A DNA stretch of 15,754 bases, from NCBI GenBank assembly GCA_017621195.1, contig JAGATO010000085.1:1-15754 (forward strand), given 5' to 3'. Positions 6,101 through 14,134 of the stretch are shown one piece after another. The position numbers and the translations under genes were made by a program. The notes under the pieces were generated by a model. That model was not told the origin of the DNA and did not search any database. It saw only the letters and a program-made list of their open reading frames with translations. Within the stretch, counting starts at the first letter, position 1, and each line of letters begins with the position of its first letter. The stretch comes from Bacillota bacterium (GTDB lineage: Bacteria; Bacillota; Clostridia; Peptostreptococcales; Anaerovoracaceae).

Positions 6101-7390
6101 TTACAGCCGGGCCAGAATCCTCTGTACCGCTTCTTCCGTTTTTGCAATGGTTTCTTCCAGATCCAGAGTCAGGAAGTTTCCGTCTCTGTACAGCACTTCT
6201 CCGTCCACCATGGTCAGAACCACGTCGCTGCCGCAGGCGGAGTAGACCACGTTTGTGGCCAGATCGTGAACGGGCCGCATGTGGGGTTTGTTCAGGTCTA
6301 GGACGATCAGGTCTGCCCGGAACCCTTCCTTCATTTTACCGCAGTCCTTTCGCCCCTGAGCCACAGCGCCGTTATAGGTGGCGCAGGTGAGAGCTTCCAC
6401 CGGCGAGATGGCCGTGGGATCGCCGTAGGCTCCTTTGGAGGCGATGGCGAAGGTTTTGATCTCCTCGATGAAGTTCAGGCTGTTGTTGCTGGCCACCGAG
6501 TCCGTACCGATCCCCACGTTGATCCCCTTCTTCAACATCTTGGGGATGTTGGCAAAGCCGCTGGATATTTTCATGTTGCTGATGGGACAGCTGGCCGCGG
6601 TGACACCCCGCTCCGCCAAAATGTCGAAGTCGTCCCCCTCCAACCACACGCAGTGGGCCGCGATGGTGGGTTGATCGAACAGACCCAGCGCGTCCAGATA
6701 TTCCACCGGCGTCTTTCCGTCGTGGCGCTGCTTGCATCCTTCCACCTCAGCTTTCGTCTCGGAAACGTGGACGTGCATCTGCGCGTTCAGTTCCCGTGTG
6801 TGGTCCGCCAGCTGACGGACGATCTTTTCGTTGGACGTGTACTCGGCGTGAAGGCTCATATCGATCTTCAGCCGGTCGTCTCCCGCGTTGTGATAGCGGC
6901 GGAATACGTCCTTGCCCTCCCGATAGACCGGCAGCTGCCACAGATCCGAGTCGTCGAAGCAGGTGACCGAACAGCTGAGGTTGAACTTGGTTTTCGTCTC
7001 CAATACCGCCTTGGCCATCTGTTCGTTGAAATAATACATATCGCTGGTGGATACGATGCCGTACTGCAGCGATTCGGCGATGGCCAGCTTCGTTGCCCAG
7101 TACACCGCATCTTCGTCCAGCTTGGCTTCAAAGGGGAAGATCCGTTTGTTCAGCCAATCCTGTAAGACCATGTTTTCACCGTAGCCCCGCAAGAGGGTCA
7201 TGGGTGAATGGGCGTGAACATTAAAAAAGCCGGTCATGAGAAGTTTTCCTTTTCCTTCGTAGACCTGCCCGTAATCCTTTTGCGGTATGGTATCGCCAAT
7301 ATAATCGATGGTTCCGTCGGAGACGCCGACGTACATGTGATCCCGTCTCTCGAAACGGTCATCTAAGATCGTAATGTCCTGAAACAGCAT
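6101..7390 (-). CDS. amidohydrolase, MTA/SAH/adenosine deaminase type (COG0402)
   Basis: A metal-dependent deaminase of the amidohydrolase superfamily, 429 aa, cytoplasmic. Metal and catalytic residues are all visible: NVHAH (His59, His61), MHVHVSET (His208 and the general acid/base Glu211), AAHCVWL (His246) and GIGTDSVASNN (Asp297). CPISNMKISSG (268-278) is the substrate loop typical of 5-methylthioadenosine / S-adenosylhomocysteine deaminases. Beta-strands of the composite N- and C-terminal domain flank the barrel. By family it most likely deaminates an adenosine-type nucleoside, but related enzymes act on guanine, cytosine or triazines, so the substrate is not certain. It is not a dihydroorotase. 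It is the first gene of the operon, with a strong ribosome binding site (AAAGGAGG, seven bases from ATG) and a near-consensus promoter about 50 bases upstream. Confidence 0.88.
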   Translation of the reverse strand: MLFQDITILDDRFERRDHMYVGVSDGTIDYIGDTIPQKDYGQVYEGKGKLLMTGFFNVHAHSPMTLLRGYGENMVLQDWLNKRIFPFEAKLDEDAVYWATKLAIAESLQYGIVSTSDMYYFNEQMAKAVLETKTKFNLSCSVTCFDDSDLWQLPVYREGKDVFRRYHNAGDDRLKIDMSLHAEYTSNEKIVRQLADHTRELNAQMHVHVSETKAEVEGCKQRHDGKTPVEYLDALGLFDQPTIAAHCVWLEGDDFDILAERGVTAASCPISNMKISSGFANIPKMLKKGINVGIGTDSVASNNSLNFIEEIKTFAIASKGAYGDPTAISPVEALTCATYNGAVAQGRKDCGKMKEGFRADLIVLDLNKPHMRPVHDLATNVVYSACGSDVVLTMVDGEVLYRDGNFLTLDLEETIAKTEEAVQRILARL

Positions 7391-7435
7391 ATGGTGTCCT
7401 CCTTTCGGTACAGCACCTGTTTTTTGTATCGTTAC

Positions 7436-7465
7436 ATTATACTATTTTTCGCTATACCTTGGCAA
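7436..7465 (-). promoter_or_regulatory. sigma-A promoter of the deaminase-mscS-pyr operon
   Basis: On the minus strand TTGCCA (7465-7460, five of six) is followed after 18 bases by a perfect TATAAT (7441-7436). Transcription should begin near 7429, leaving a leader of about 40 bases before the ATG at 7390. That is too short for a PyrR-type terminator/antiterminator. Confidence 0.85.
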
Positions 7466-7474
7466 GATATTACG

Positions 7475-7517
7475 AAAGAAAAACCGCACAGTTTTGGCCA
7501 TGCGGTTTTCTTTTTTT
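7475..7517. terminator. bidirectional intrinsic terminator after the M20 operon
   Basis: AAAACCGCA (7480-7488) pairs with TGCGGTTTT (7501-7509) around a 12-base loop. T-rich tracts flank it in both directions (TTTTTCTTT on the minus strand, TTTTCTTTTTTT on the plus strand). It sits directly at the stop of the downstream M20 gene (7516-7518) and ends that minus-strand transcript before the next promoter at 7465. Confidence 0.85.
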
Positions 7518-9159
7518 ACTTGTTCCACTGAGATTCGATCAACTGCTTCGTGATGGTCGGAGCGATTTCCACCAGACTCTTTCGGTTGACCCGTTCCGTC
7601 CACTTGTGGTAGTCCTTGCCCAGGGGGCCGAACAATACCGACGGGATGTTGTTGTTCTGAATGGCGTCGAAATCCATACAGTACAGGTCACCCCACATGG
7701 GCGTGTTGGCGGAAAACGCTCTGGAATCGAAGGGATGATCCATGGCGCAGTAGCTCAGGTCGGAAATGCCCAATGCGTAGTGCTGACGCTGCAGCGTTAC
7801 ACCGTACTGCTCCTTCATCAGCCGGGCAGCCAGTTCGTAGGTTTCCGTGCCCACCGGGCCCTTGCCGGGGATCTGGTCGCTGTGAATGGCCGGATAATAG
7901 GGCGGCGCGAAGCCGATGAGAACCAGCGGCTGCTTGATGTCCGCGTAGTTCAACACCTGTTCCATCATGGCGATGGTAGCGTCGGGATAGTTGGTGGTTC
8001 CCGCCTTGATCCCTGCGGCAACCTCCTCGTAAGCCCTGGCGTAAAACGCTTCGAATCCGTCCTGATCCTTTTCTCTCAGCCGTTCGGTCAGCTCGCCGAA
8101 GGTCAGAACCAGAGGATCGTAGTGAATTTCTTCTTTGTTCTCGAACTTGTTCAGCTTCTTGAACACCTGATATCGATCGTTCAGCTCGCGAACCGCCGTC
8201 CGGAATTCCTCCGTGGCAATCCTGCGGAACTTCTCCACGATCTGATCCGGCGTGGTGGTGAAGCTGAGCACCGTGCAGTATCCGGCAGCCCGATGAGGAA
8301 TGGATACGTCGTAGCGCTGCTTCCGATCCCGAAGGTTGGTCCAGGTGGGAGGCATCGTTCCTTCGCCGTCGTAGCTGTCCACGAATTCCAGACTGCCGTT
8401 GGTTTTTTTGTAGATGCCGGTCAGAATGTCCAGCGGGGAAATGCCGTCGTAGCAATATCCCACGTGGGCCGTCACACCCTGAACCATGACCACGGGCATG
8501 GTCTTGCCCACGGAACCGATGCACATAGAAGTATCCTCGCCCGTCGGATGGCAGGGCTCCGGATCGATGAGCAGCTTGTAGTTCAAACCATAGGTGTCCT
8601 TCATGGTGCTGAGCAGGGACACGCCGGCCCGCATTCCCGCGGAATAGGATTCCTCATCGGGAACGCCCATAAACAGAAGACTGCCGGGCAGCTGGCCCTT
8701 TTGGGCCAGGTCCGCATATTCTTCCATCAAAACCATGTTCACCACAAGGCCGCCCTTCATGTCGGCCACGCCTCTGCCCCAGATCCATTCCCCCGACTCC
8801 ATGTCTGCGCGAGCCGCAGCGGGAAGCTCCATCTTCCGCAGAGCGCTTTCCAGTTCTTCACCTACGGTGAAGGCCAGCGGCTCCGCCTCGCCGTAATCCG
8901 ACGTGTTGACCACGTCAAAGTGGCCGGAGATCACCACGGTGTCTGTGCTGTTTCCTTCCAGAAGGGCGTAAGGAACGGACCGCCCGTGGGGATCGTGAGG
9001 AATTTCAAAGAGCCCCGTGTGATCCGGGTGCTCTTTGAAATACGGCATATCTTTGAAAAAGTTGTATATGTACCTCGCTGCAGGTTCTTCCTTCGGAGAA
9101 TCGCTGATGCTGTCAATGGCGATGAACTCCTTCAGGATCTGCATGATTCTCTCTTCCAT
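7516..9159 (-). CDS. M20-family metallohydrolase, RocB-like (second copy)
   Basis: A 547-aa probable di-zinc peptidase/deacylase of family M20, resembling the RocB arginine-utilisation proteins, whose exact reaction is unsettled. Ligands seen: HFD (His80, Asp82), GRGVADMKGG (Asp133), GVPDEES (Glu169 as general base, Glu170), IDPEP around 199-203, and the C-terminal DYHKWTERVN (His518). The lid/dimer domain begins near MVQGVTAHVGYCYDG. There is no signal peptide, so it should be cytoplasmic. An in-frame TTG at 9174 is possible, but the ATG at 9159 has GAGGAG eight bases upstream, and its MEERIM start matches the paralog, so I use it. It follows the first copy by 29 bases, and the two are similar over their whole length, clearly a tandem duplication. 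By analogy it may hydrolyse an N-acyl amino acid or small peptide. Confidence 0.88.
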   Translation of the reverse strand: MEERIMQILKEFIAIDSISDSPKEEPAARYIYNFFKDMPYFKEHPDHTGLFEIPHDPHGRSVPYALLEGNSTDTVVISGHFDVVNTSDYGEAEPLAFTVGEELESALRKMELPAAARADMESGEWIWGRGVADMKGGLVVNMVLMEEYADLAQKGQLPGSLLFMGVPDEESYSAGMRAGVSLLSTMKDTYGLNYKLLIDPEPCHPTGEDTSMCIGSVGKTMPVVMVQGVTAHVGYCYDGISPLDILTGIYKKTNGSLEFVDSYDGEGTMPPTWTNLRDRKQRYDVSIPHRAAGYCTVLSFTTTPDQIVEKFRRIATEEFRTAVRELNDRYQVFKKLNKFENKEEIHYDPLVLTFGELTERLREKDQDGFEAFYARAYEEVAAGIKAGTTNYPDATIAMMEQVLNYADIKQPLVLIGFAPPYYPAIHSDQIPGKGPVGTETYELAARLMKEQYGVTLQRQHYALGISDLSYCAMDHPFDSRAFSANTPMWGDLYCMDFDAIQNNNIPSVLFGPLGKDYHKWTERVNRKSLVEIAPTITKQLIESQWNK

Positions 9160-9188
9160 ATTCTCTCTCCTCAAACCTCAGAAGCCGC

Positions 9189-10829
9189 CTACTTTTCCCA
9201 CAGGTGGGAAATCAGCTGCTGCGTAACCGCAGGTACGACTTCCAGCAGGCTCTTCCTGTTGACGCGCTCCGTCCACTGGTGGTATTCCTTGCCGATGGGG
9301 CCGTAGATGACGGAAGGAATTCCGATCTCCTCGATGGCTTCGAAATCCAGGCTGTACAGGTCGCCCCACATGGGAGTATTGGCCGAGAACGCATTGTAGT
9401 CGAAGGGATGGTCCATGGCGCTGTAGCTGGCGTCGGAGATGCCCATGAAGTAGTTTTCGTAGTTCATTTCCTGACCGTAAGCTGCGGAGGCTTCCTTGAC
9501 GAAGCTGTAAGCATCGGTACCGGCGCCTTCCTTTCCGGCGATCAGATCGCTGTGAACAGCCGGATAGTACGGCGGTGCAAAGCCCAGCAGAATCAGCGGC
9601 TGCTTGATGTCGGCGTAGTTCAGAACCTTTTCCATCAGAGCGATGGTGGCAGCCGGGTAGTTCAGCTCACCGCTGGCGGTCTTTTCCGCCACTTCGGCGT
9701 AGGCTTCCTTATAGAAGGCTTCGAAACCGGCGGCATCTTCCTTCTTCAGCCGATCGATCAGCTCGGCGAAGGACAGGACGAGAGTGTCATAGTGCAGCTT
9801 CTCTCTGGTTTCGAACTTGTTCATCTTCTTGAATTCCTGGTACGTATCGTTCAGCTTCGTCACCATCTCTTCGAAGACTTCTTCGGAGATCTTCTTCAGC
9901 TTTGCCATGATCTGATCCGGCGTGGTGGAGAAGCTCAGAACGGTGAAGTAACCGGACGCGCGATACGGAATAGAAACGTCGTAGATGTGCTTCATGTCTC
10001 TCATGTTGGTCCAGGTGGGAGGCATGGTGGCTTCGGCTTCATAGCAGTCGGAGAATTCCAGGCTGCCGTTGGTTCTCAGGTAAATTCCGGACAGCATTCC
10101 CAGCGGAGAGATGCCGTTGAAGCAGTGGCCCACGTGAGCGGTGACACCCTGTACCATGACCACGGGCATGCTCTTTCCTACGGAGCCGATGGACATGACC
10201 TGCTTTCCGTCCGCCAGATTGGTGGGTTCCGGGTCGATCAGCAGCTTGAAGTCCAGGTCGTACTTTCTCTTGAACTCTCTCAGGACCTGAGCTCCGGCTC
10301 TCATGCCGGCGGAATAGGACTCTTCATCGGGAACGCCCATGAAGAACAGGCAGCCGGGCAGCTTTCCTTCCTGAGCCTGGGCCGCATACTGTTCGAACAG
10401 CGCCAGATGAATGGCAAGACCGCCCTTCATGTCGGCCACGCCTCTGCCCCAGATCCACTCGCCGGACTCCATGTCCGCTCTCTGGGCCGGATTCATCGCC
10501 TTCTTGGCCAGAGCTGCTTCCAGTTCCTCGCCCACGGTAAAGGCCAGAGGTTCCGCTTCGCCGTAGACCTCGGCATTGACCACGTCGAAGTGTCCCATCA
10601 TGACCACGGTATTTCTCTTCTCACCGTTCAGAAACGCATAGGGAACCTTTCTCCCGTGAGCGTCTCCTTCAATTTCCATCAAGCCCACATCTTCCGGATG
10701 GTCCTTGAAATAGGGCAGTTCTTTGAGGAAATCGTAAATATACTGAGCGGCAGCCACTTCTTTTTTCGAATCGCTGATGCTGTCGATGGAGACCAGTTCG
10801 GTCATCAACTTCATGATTTTGTCTTTCAT
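9189..10829 (-). CDS. M20-family metallohydrolase, RocB-like (first copy)
   Basis: A 546-aa protein, about 180 residues longer than typical M20 enzymes such as DapE or ArgE, in line with the RocB branch (about 540-570 aa). The full metal site is present: His80 and Asp82 in GHFDVV, Asp133 in GRGVADMKGG, Glu169-Glu170 in GVPDEES, Asp199 in LLIDPEP, and His517 in EYHQWTERVN. The extra middle segment (about 290-420) is charged and helical in appearance and contains FKKMNKFETREKLHYD, also kept in the paralog. It is the first gene of a two-gene operon, with ribosome binding site GGGAGG five bases from ATG and a promoter at 10875-10903. Substrate unknown. Amino acid or peptide catabolism is the likely setting. 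It is divergent from trkA. Confidence 0.88.
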   Translation of the reverse strand: MKDKIMKLMTELVSIDSISDSKKEVAAAQYIYDFLKELPYFKDHPEDVGLMEIEGDAHGRKVPYAFLNGEKRNTVVMMGHFDVVNAEVYGEAEPLAFTVGEELEAALAKKAMNPAQRADMESGEWIWGRGVADMKGGLAIHLALFEQYAAQAQEGKLPGCLFFMGVPDEESYSAGMRAGAQVLREFKRKYDLDFKLLIDPEPTNLADGKQVMSIGSVGKSMPVVMVQGVTAHVGHCFNGISPLGMLSGIYLRTNGSLEFSDCYEAEATMPPTWTNMRDMKHIYDVSIPYRASGYFTVLSFSTTPDQIMAKLKKISEEVFEEMVTKLNDTYQEFKKMNKFETREKLHYDTLVLSFAELIDRLKKEDAAGFEAFYKEAYAEVAEKTASGELNYPAATIALMEKVLNYADIKQPLILLGFAPPYYPAVHSDLIAGKEGAGTDAYSFVKEASAAYGQEMNYENYFMGISDASYSAMDHPFDYNAFSANTPMWGDLYSLDFEAIEEIGIPSVIYGPIGKEYHQWTERVNRKSLLEVVPAVTQQLISHLWEK

Positions 10830-10874
10830 TTTTTCCTCCCAGGCAACAAGCCTCTCTTCTATTTTACTGAATTC

Positions 10875-10903
10875 ATTATACTCCTATTTCCCCGTTCTGG
10901 ACA
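10875..10903 (-). promoter_or_regulatory. promoter of the M20 operon
   Basis: Minus strand: a perfect TATAAT (10880-10875) with TGTCCA 17 bases upstream (10903-10898, only three of six matches to TTGACA). The strong -10 with a poor -35 suggests a promoter that may depend on an activator. Confidence 0.6.
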
Positions 10904-10983
10904 GTGGGAATTTTCATAATCTTCGCGAAAATTCGTCGCGGTACGCCCTCGGTACCTTCCCGGCAAATCCGTGGAAAACCCCC

Positions 10984-11079
10984 TGACAAATGTAAAATCT
11001 TCATCCTTTTCGATGACAAATGCTATGCTCTATGATAAAATAACTTTGATTTCCCAATGATGGGACATTCATTTTGTCA
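10984..11079. promoter_or_regulatory. repeated TGACAAATG motif around the trkA promoter, possible operator
   Basis: TGACAAATG occurs as a direct repeat at 10984-10992 and 11014-11022 (30 bases apart, about three helical turns). An inverted near-copy, CATTTTGTCA, lies at 11070-11079. The second copy overlaps the -35 box and the inverted one lies downstream of the start point, a placement that suits a repressor. No regulator is identified. Confidence 0.35.
11013..11041 (+). promoter_or_regulatory. promoter of the trkA-trkH operon
   Basis: ATGACA (11013-11018, five of six) and TAAAAT (11036-11041, five of six) are separated by 17 bases. Transcription should start near 11048, about 60 bases before the trkA ATG. 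Confidence 0.75.
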
Positions 11080-11109
11080 TGTAAAAAATTAAAGGAGCAT
11101 ATATCTGCC

Positions 11110-12471
11110 ATGAAAATCGTCATCGTGGGTGACGGCAAGGTGGGACAAACCCTGATCCGCCAGCTGTCCAAGGAAGGTCACGACCTGACCGTCGTAGATT
11201 CCAATCCCAAGATCCTGAACAATAATATCGAAAACTTCGACATTCTCACTGTGGAAGGAAACGGCGCTTCCATGGAAACGCTGCGCCGGGCCGATGCCGG
11301 TACCGCCGACCTGGTGATTGCCGCTACCAGCACCGACGAGATCAATCTGCTGTGCTGCATCACCGCAAAGAAGCTGGGCGCCAAGCACACCATCGCCCGG
11401 GTCAGAAACACCGAGTACCGCGAACAGCTGGTTGCCCTGCGTCAGGAGCTGGGACTGTCCATGACCATCAATCCGGAATACGCGGCTGCCAGAGAAATCT
11501 ATCAGATCCTTCAGCTGCCCAACTTTGTCAAGCGGGAGACCTTCGCCAAGGGCCGTGTGGAGATCGTGGAAATGCGGGTGGATGAAAAGAGCCCGCTGCG
11601 CAACCTGCCCCTCCATCAGCTGCCCTCCGCCGTGGGCTTCAACATTCTAGTGGCCGCCGTTCTGCGGGAGGATCAGGTCACCATTCCTTCCGGAAACTTC
11701 GTCCTGCAGGAGGGTGACCACGTTTTCTTCGCCGCCAAGACAGCTCATCTGATGCTGCTCTTAAAGCATCTGGGCCTGTCGCCTCAGCGCATCAGGCACG
11801 TGATGATCATCGGAGGCGGACGCATTGCCCGCCACCTGATTCCCCGTCTGCTGGAAGCGCGGATCGATGTGAAGGTATTGGAAAAGGATCACGACCGATG
11901 CCTTCAGCTGTATAGCGAATTCCCCCAGATTTCCGTGGTGGAGGGAGACGGATCGCTCCAGCAGATTCTGGAAAGCGAAGGAATTCACCAAACCGACGCC
12001 ATCATCACTCTGACCAATATCGATGAAGAAAACCTGATCATCTCCATGTTCGCCAACCATTGCGGCGTCAGAAAGATCGTCACCAAGATCGGCCGTCTGG
12101 AATACGGAAACCTGTTCTCCGACATGGGCATCGGCAGCATCATCAGCCCCAAGGAGCGCTGCAGTGCCGACATCGTCCGCTACGTCCGCGCCATGCAGAA
12201 CGCCGAGGGCAGCGAGATCGTGGCGCTGTACCACATTGCCAACGATCTGGCGGAAGCCATGGAATTCCGCGTGGATGACACCGTCCGCTACCAGGGTGTT
12301 CCGCTGAAGGATATTCCCCTGCGCGAAAACATTCTGATTGCCTGCGTGACTCACGACAACGAACCGGTGTTGGCCAACGGCAGCACCACCTTCCGGGAAG
12401 GCGATGCCGTGGTGGTAGTCAGCGCCGGCCAACACATGATCAGCCATCTGAACGACATCTATGCGGAATAG
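11110..12471 (+). CDS. trkA: Trk potassium uptake regulatory subunit (TrkA)
   Basis: Peripheral cytoplasmic subunit that binds NAD(H) and other nucleotides and gates the TrkH potassium channel-transporter. It is 453 aa, typical of two-unit TrkA. The first RCK/TrkA-N Rossmann unit has GDGKVG (7-12) with Asp30 at the end of beta-2. A TrkA-C domain follows (about 145-215). The second Rossmann unit has GGGRIA (235-240) with acidic Glu258, then a second TrkA-C domain to the end. An in-frame TTG at 11074 would add 12 residues. The ATG at 11110 starts directly at the conserved MKIVIVGDGKVG, although its AAAGGAG lies about 12 bases away, a little long. It is the first gene of trkAH, with 12 bases before trkH. 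Confidence 0.94.
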   Translation: MKIVIVGDGKVGQTLIRQLSKEGHDLTVVDSNPKILNNNIENFDILTVEGNGASMETLRRADAGTADLVIAATSTDEINLLCCITAKKLGAKHTIARVRNTEYREQLVALRQELGLSMTINPEYAAAREIYQILQLPNFVKRETFAKGRVEIVEMRVDEKSPLRNLPLHQLPSAVGFNILVAAVLREDQVTIPSGNFVLQEGDHVFFAAKTAHLMLLLKHLGLSPQRIRHVMIIGGGRIARHLIPRLLEARIDVKVLEKDHDRCLQLYSEFPQISVVEGDGSLQQILESEGIHQTDAIITLTNIDEENLIISMFANHCGVRKIVTKIGRLEYGNLFSDMGIGSIISPKERCSADIVRYVRAMQNAEGSEIVALYHIANDLAEAMEFRVDDTVRYQGVPLKDIPLRENILIACVTHDNEPVLANGSTTFREGDAVVVVSAGQHMISHLNDIYAE

Positions 12472-12483
12472 CGAGGGAAAGAT

Positions 12484-13938
12484 ATGAACATAAAATTTAT
12501 CGGCCATATCCTCAGCTATCTGCTGATCATGGAATCGGTCTTCTTCGTACCGTCCCTGACCATCGCCTTCTTCGATCAGGACGGAACGGCCAGATTCATC
12601 CTGGTTACCATGGCGCTGTGCCTTTTGGTGGGGACCGCCCTGAACCAGCTCACGAGAAAATACGAGACCCAGCGGTACTACGCGCAGGAAGGCATGATCA
12701 CCGTCAGCCTGTCCTGGGTGATCCTGTCCCTGTTCGGCGCGCTGCCCTTCTGGCTTAGCGGTCAGATTCCCAGCTATATTGACGCCCTGTTTGAAACCAT
12801 CTCCGGCTTCACTACCACGGGAGCTTCGATCCTCACGGAAGTGGAATCCATGAGCCGCAGCCTGCTGTTCTGGCGCAGCTTTACCCACTGGCTGGGCGGT
12901 ATGGGAATTCTGGTCTTCATGATGGCAGTCGTCCCTCTGGGAAGGGACGCCGGCTATTCGCTGCACATCATGCGGGCGGAGAGCCCCGGCCCCAGCGTCA
13001 GCAAGCTGACTCCCCGCATGGGAAATACGGCCAAGATTCTCTACGGTCTGTACTTCATCCTGACCGCGATCTGCTTCGTTCTGTATCTGCTGGGAGACAT
13101 GCCTCCCTTCGAAGCCATCTGTCACGCCTTCGGTACGGCGGGCACCGGCGGCTTCAGCGTGTTGAACAACGGCATGATGGCCTATTCGCCCTACATCCAA
13201 TGGGTCACCACCATCTTCATGGCCCTGTTCGGTGTCAACTTCTCGGTGTACTTCTTTCTGGCCATCCGGGAATACGCCGCAGCCCTGTTGGATGAAGAGC
13301 TCCACCTGTACGTGGGAATTCTGGTCACGGCGTCTTTGCTGATCACCTTCAACATCCGACCGTTGTACAGCAGCTTTTTCGAGAGCCTCCGCTATGCGGC
13401 CTTCCAGGTCAGCACCATCATGACAACCACCGGATACGCCACTGCCGACTTCGATCTGTGGCCCTCGTTTTCCAAGACGCTGCTGGTCACGGTCATGATT
13501 CTGGGAGCCAGCGCCGGAAGTACGGGAGGCGGCCTGAAGATCGCCCGTGTTCTCCTTTTACTGAAGACGCTGCGCCGCAACATTCTCCAGTCGGTGCGCC
13601 CCCGCAGCGTTCAGGCCGTCCTGATCAACAAGCGCCCCATGGACGAACAGATTCTGGATAACACCAACGCCTATCTGTCCGCCTACTGCGTCATCGGCAT
13701 GATCTGCGTCATCTTGGTTTCCATCGACGGCTACTCCTTCGAGACCAACGTGACCGCCATTCTGGCCTGCTTCAACAATATCGGTCCCGGACTGAATCTG
13801 GTTGGGCCCACCTGCAATTACTCGTTCTTCAGTCCGTTTACGAAGCTGGTTCTTTCTCTGGCCATGCTGCTGGGACGTCTGGAGATCTTTCCCATGCTCG
13901 CCCTGTTCAACCGCCGGGCCTGGGTCCGTCACAGATAG
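12484..13938 (+). CDS. trkH: Trk potassium uptake transmembrane subunit (TrkH)
   Basis: Integral membrane K+ translocating subunit, 484 aa, the normal length for TrkH. It has about ten hydrophobic spans arranged as four M1-P-M2 repeats. The four selectivity-filter loops are visible: TTTGAS at 110-115, GTAGTGGF at 217-224, TTTGYA at 314-319, and NIGPG at 432-436. The glycine-rich GASAGSTGGGLKIAR (341-355) is the intramembrane gating loop region of TrkH/KtrB proteins. The basic segments after it (KTLRRN, VRPR) are likely the cytoplasmic contacts with TrkA. The ribosome binding site (GAGGGAAAG) is modest. It is cotranscribed with trkA and followed by a strong terminator. Confidence 0.95.
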   Translation: MNIKFIGHILSYLLIMESVFFVPSLTIAFFDQDGTARFILVTMALCLLVGTALNQLTRKYETQRYYAQEGMITVSLSWVILSLFGALPFWLSGQIPSYIDALFETISGFTTTGASILTEVESMSRSLLFWRSFTHWLGGMGILVFMMAVVPLGRDAGYSLHIMRAESPGPSVSKLTPRMGNTAKILYGLYFILTAICFVLYLLGDMPPFEAICHAFGTAGTGGFSVLNNGMMAYSPYIQWVTTIFMALFGVNFSVYFFLAIREYAAALLDEELHLYVGILVTASLLITFNIRPLYSSFFESLRYAAFQVSTIMTTTGYATADFDLWPSFSKTLLVTVMILGASAGSTGGGLKIARVLLLLKTLRRNILQSVRPRSVQAVLINKRPMDEQILDNTNAYLSAYCVIGMICVILVSIDGYSFETNVTAILACFNNIGPGLNLVGPTCNYSFFSPFTKLVLSLAMLLGRLEIFPMLALFNRRAWVRHR

Positions 13939-13979
13939 TGGGAGGAAATTTGTGACACAAAAAATCAAAGCCACTTGTA

Positions 13980-14011
13980 AAAACCGCACGGTTCAGGCCG
14001 TGCGGTTTTTT
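13980..14011 (+). terminator. intrinsic terminator of trkA-trkH
   Basis: A perfect 12-bp stem, AAAACCGCACGG (13980-13991) with CCGTGCGGTTTT (13998-14009), six-base loop, and a run of six Ts ending at 14011. It lies 41 bases after the trkH stop. Confidence 0.93.
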
Positions 14012-14134
14012 GAAGCCATTTTCATGTCACACATTCGTAGTCCGAGGAATATCCTATAGTATCTTCGCAGTCGACGCTGTCACACAATGAACAGTGGCTG
14101 CGGATAAATTTCAAGAAAAGTAGGTGATTTCTTA

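Larger units (their letters stand above)
10830..11109. other. divergent intergenic region between the M20 operon and trkA
   Basis: This 280-base, AT-rich stretch holds the promoters of both flanking operons and no credible gene. A short AGGC/GCCT hairpin in the M20 leader lies just before its ribosome binding site. The trkA side carries repeats of TGACAAATG and an inverted copy. The trkA leader of about 60 bases is too short for a ydaO-type c-di-AMP riboswitch. Confidence 0.6.

Noticed and set aside
7391..7429. PyrR attenuator before the pyr operon
   Set aside because: The leader is about 40 nt and holds only the ribosome binding site; no terminator or antiterminator stem is possible.
7459..10919. 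Long plus-strand frames (615 and 571 codons) opposite the M20 genes
   Set aside because: They are antisense shadows of two clear metallohydrolases with all catalytic motifs; their His/Gly/Val-rich composition is typical of a reverse-strand frame of a GC-rich gene.
11048..11109. c-di-AMP (ydaO-type) riboswitch ahead of trkA
   Set aside because: Such riboswitches need well over 100 nt; the predicted leader is about 60 nt and shows no matching elements.
11761..13305. 514-codon minus-strand frame opposite trkA/trkH
   Set aside because: It is a shadow spanning two well-supported genes; His/Gln/Asp-rich composition and no recognisable motif.
13952..14059. A 35-codon GTG-started ORF after trkH with a strong GGGAGGAA ribosome binding site
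   Set aside because: It runs straight through the 12-bp-stem terminator at 13980-14011, and its residues 10-20 are simply the hairpin translated. The upstream signal is better seen as chance.
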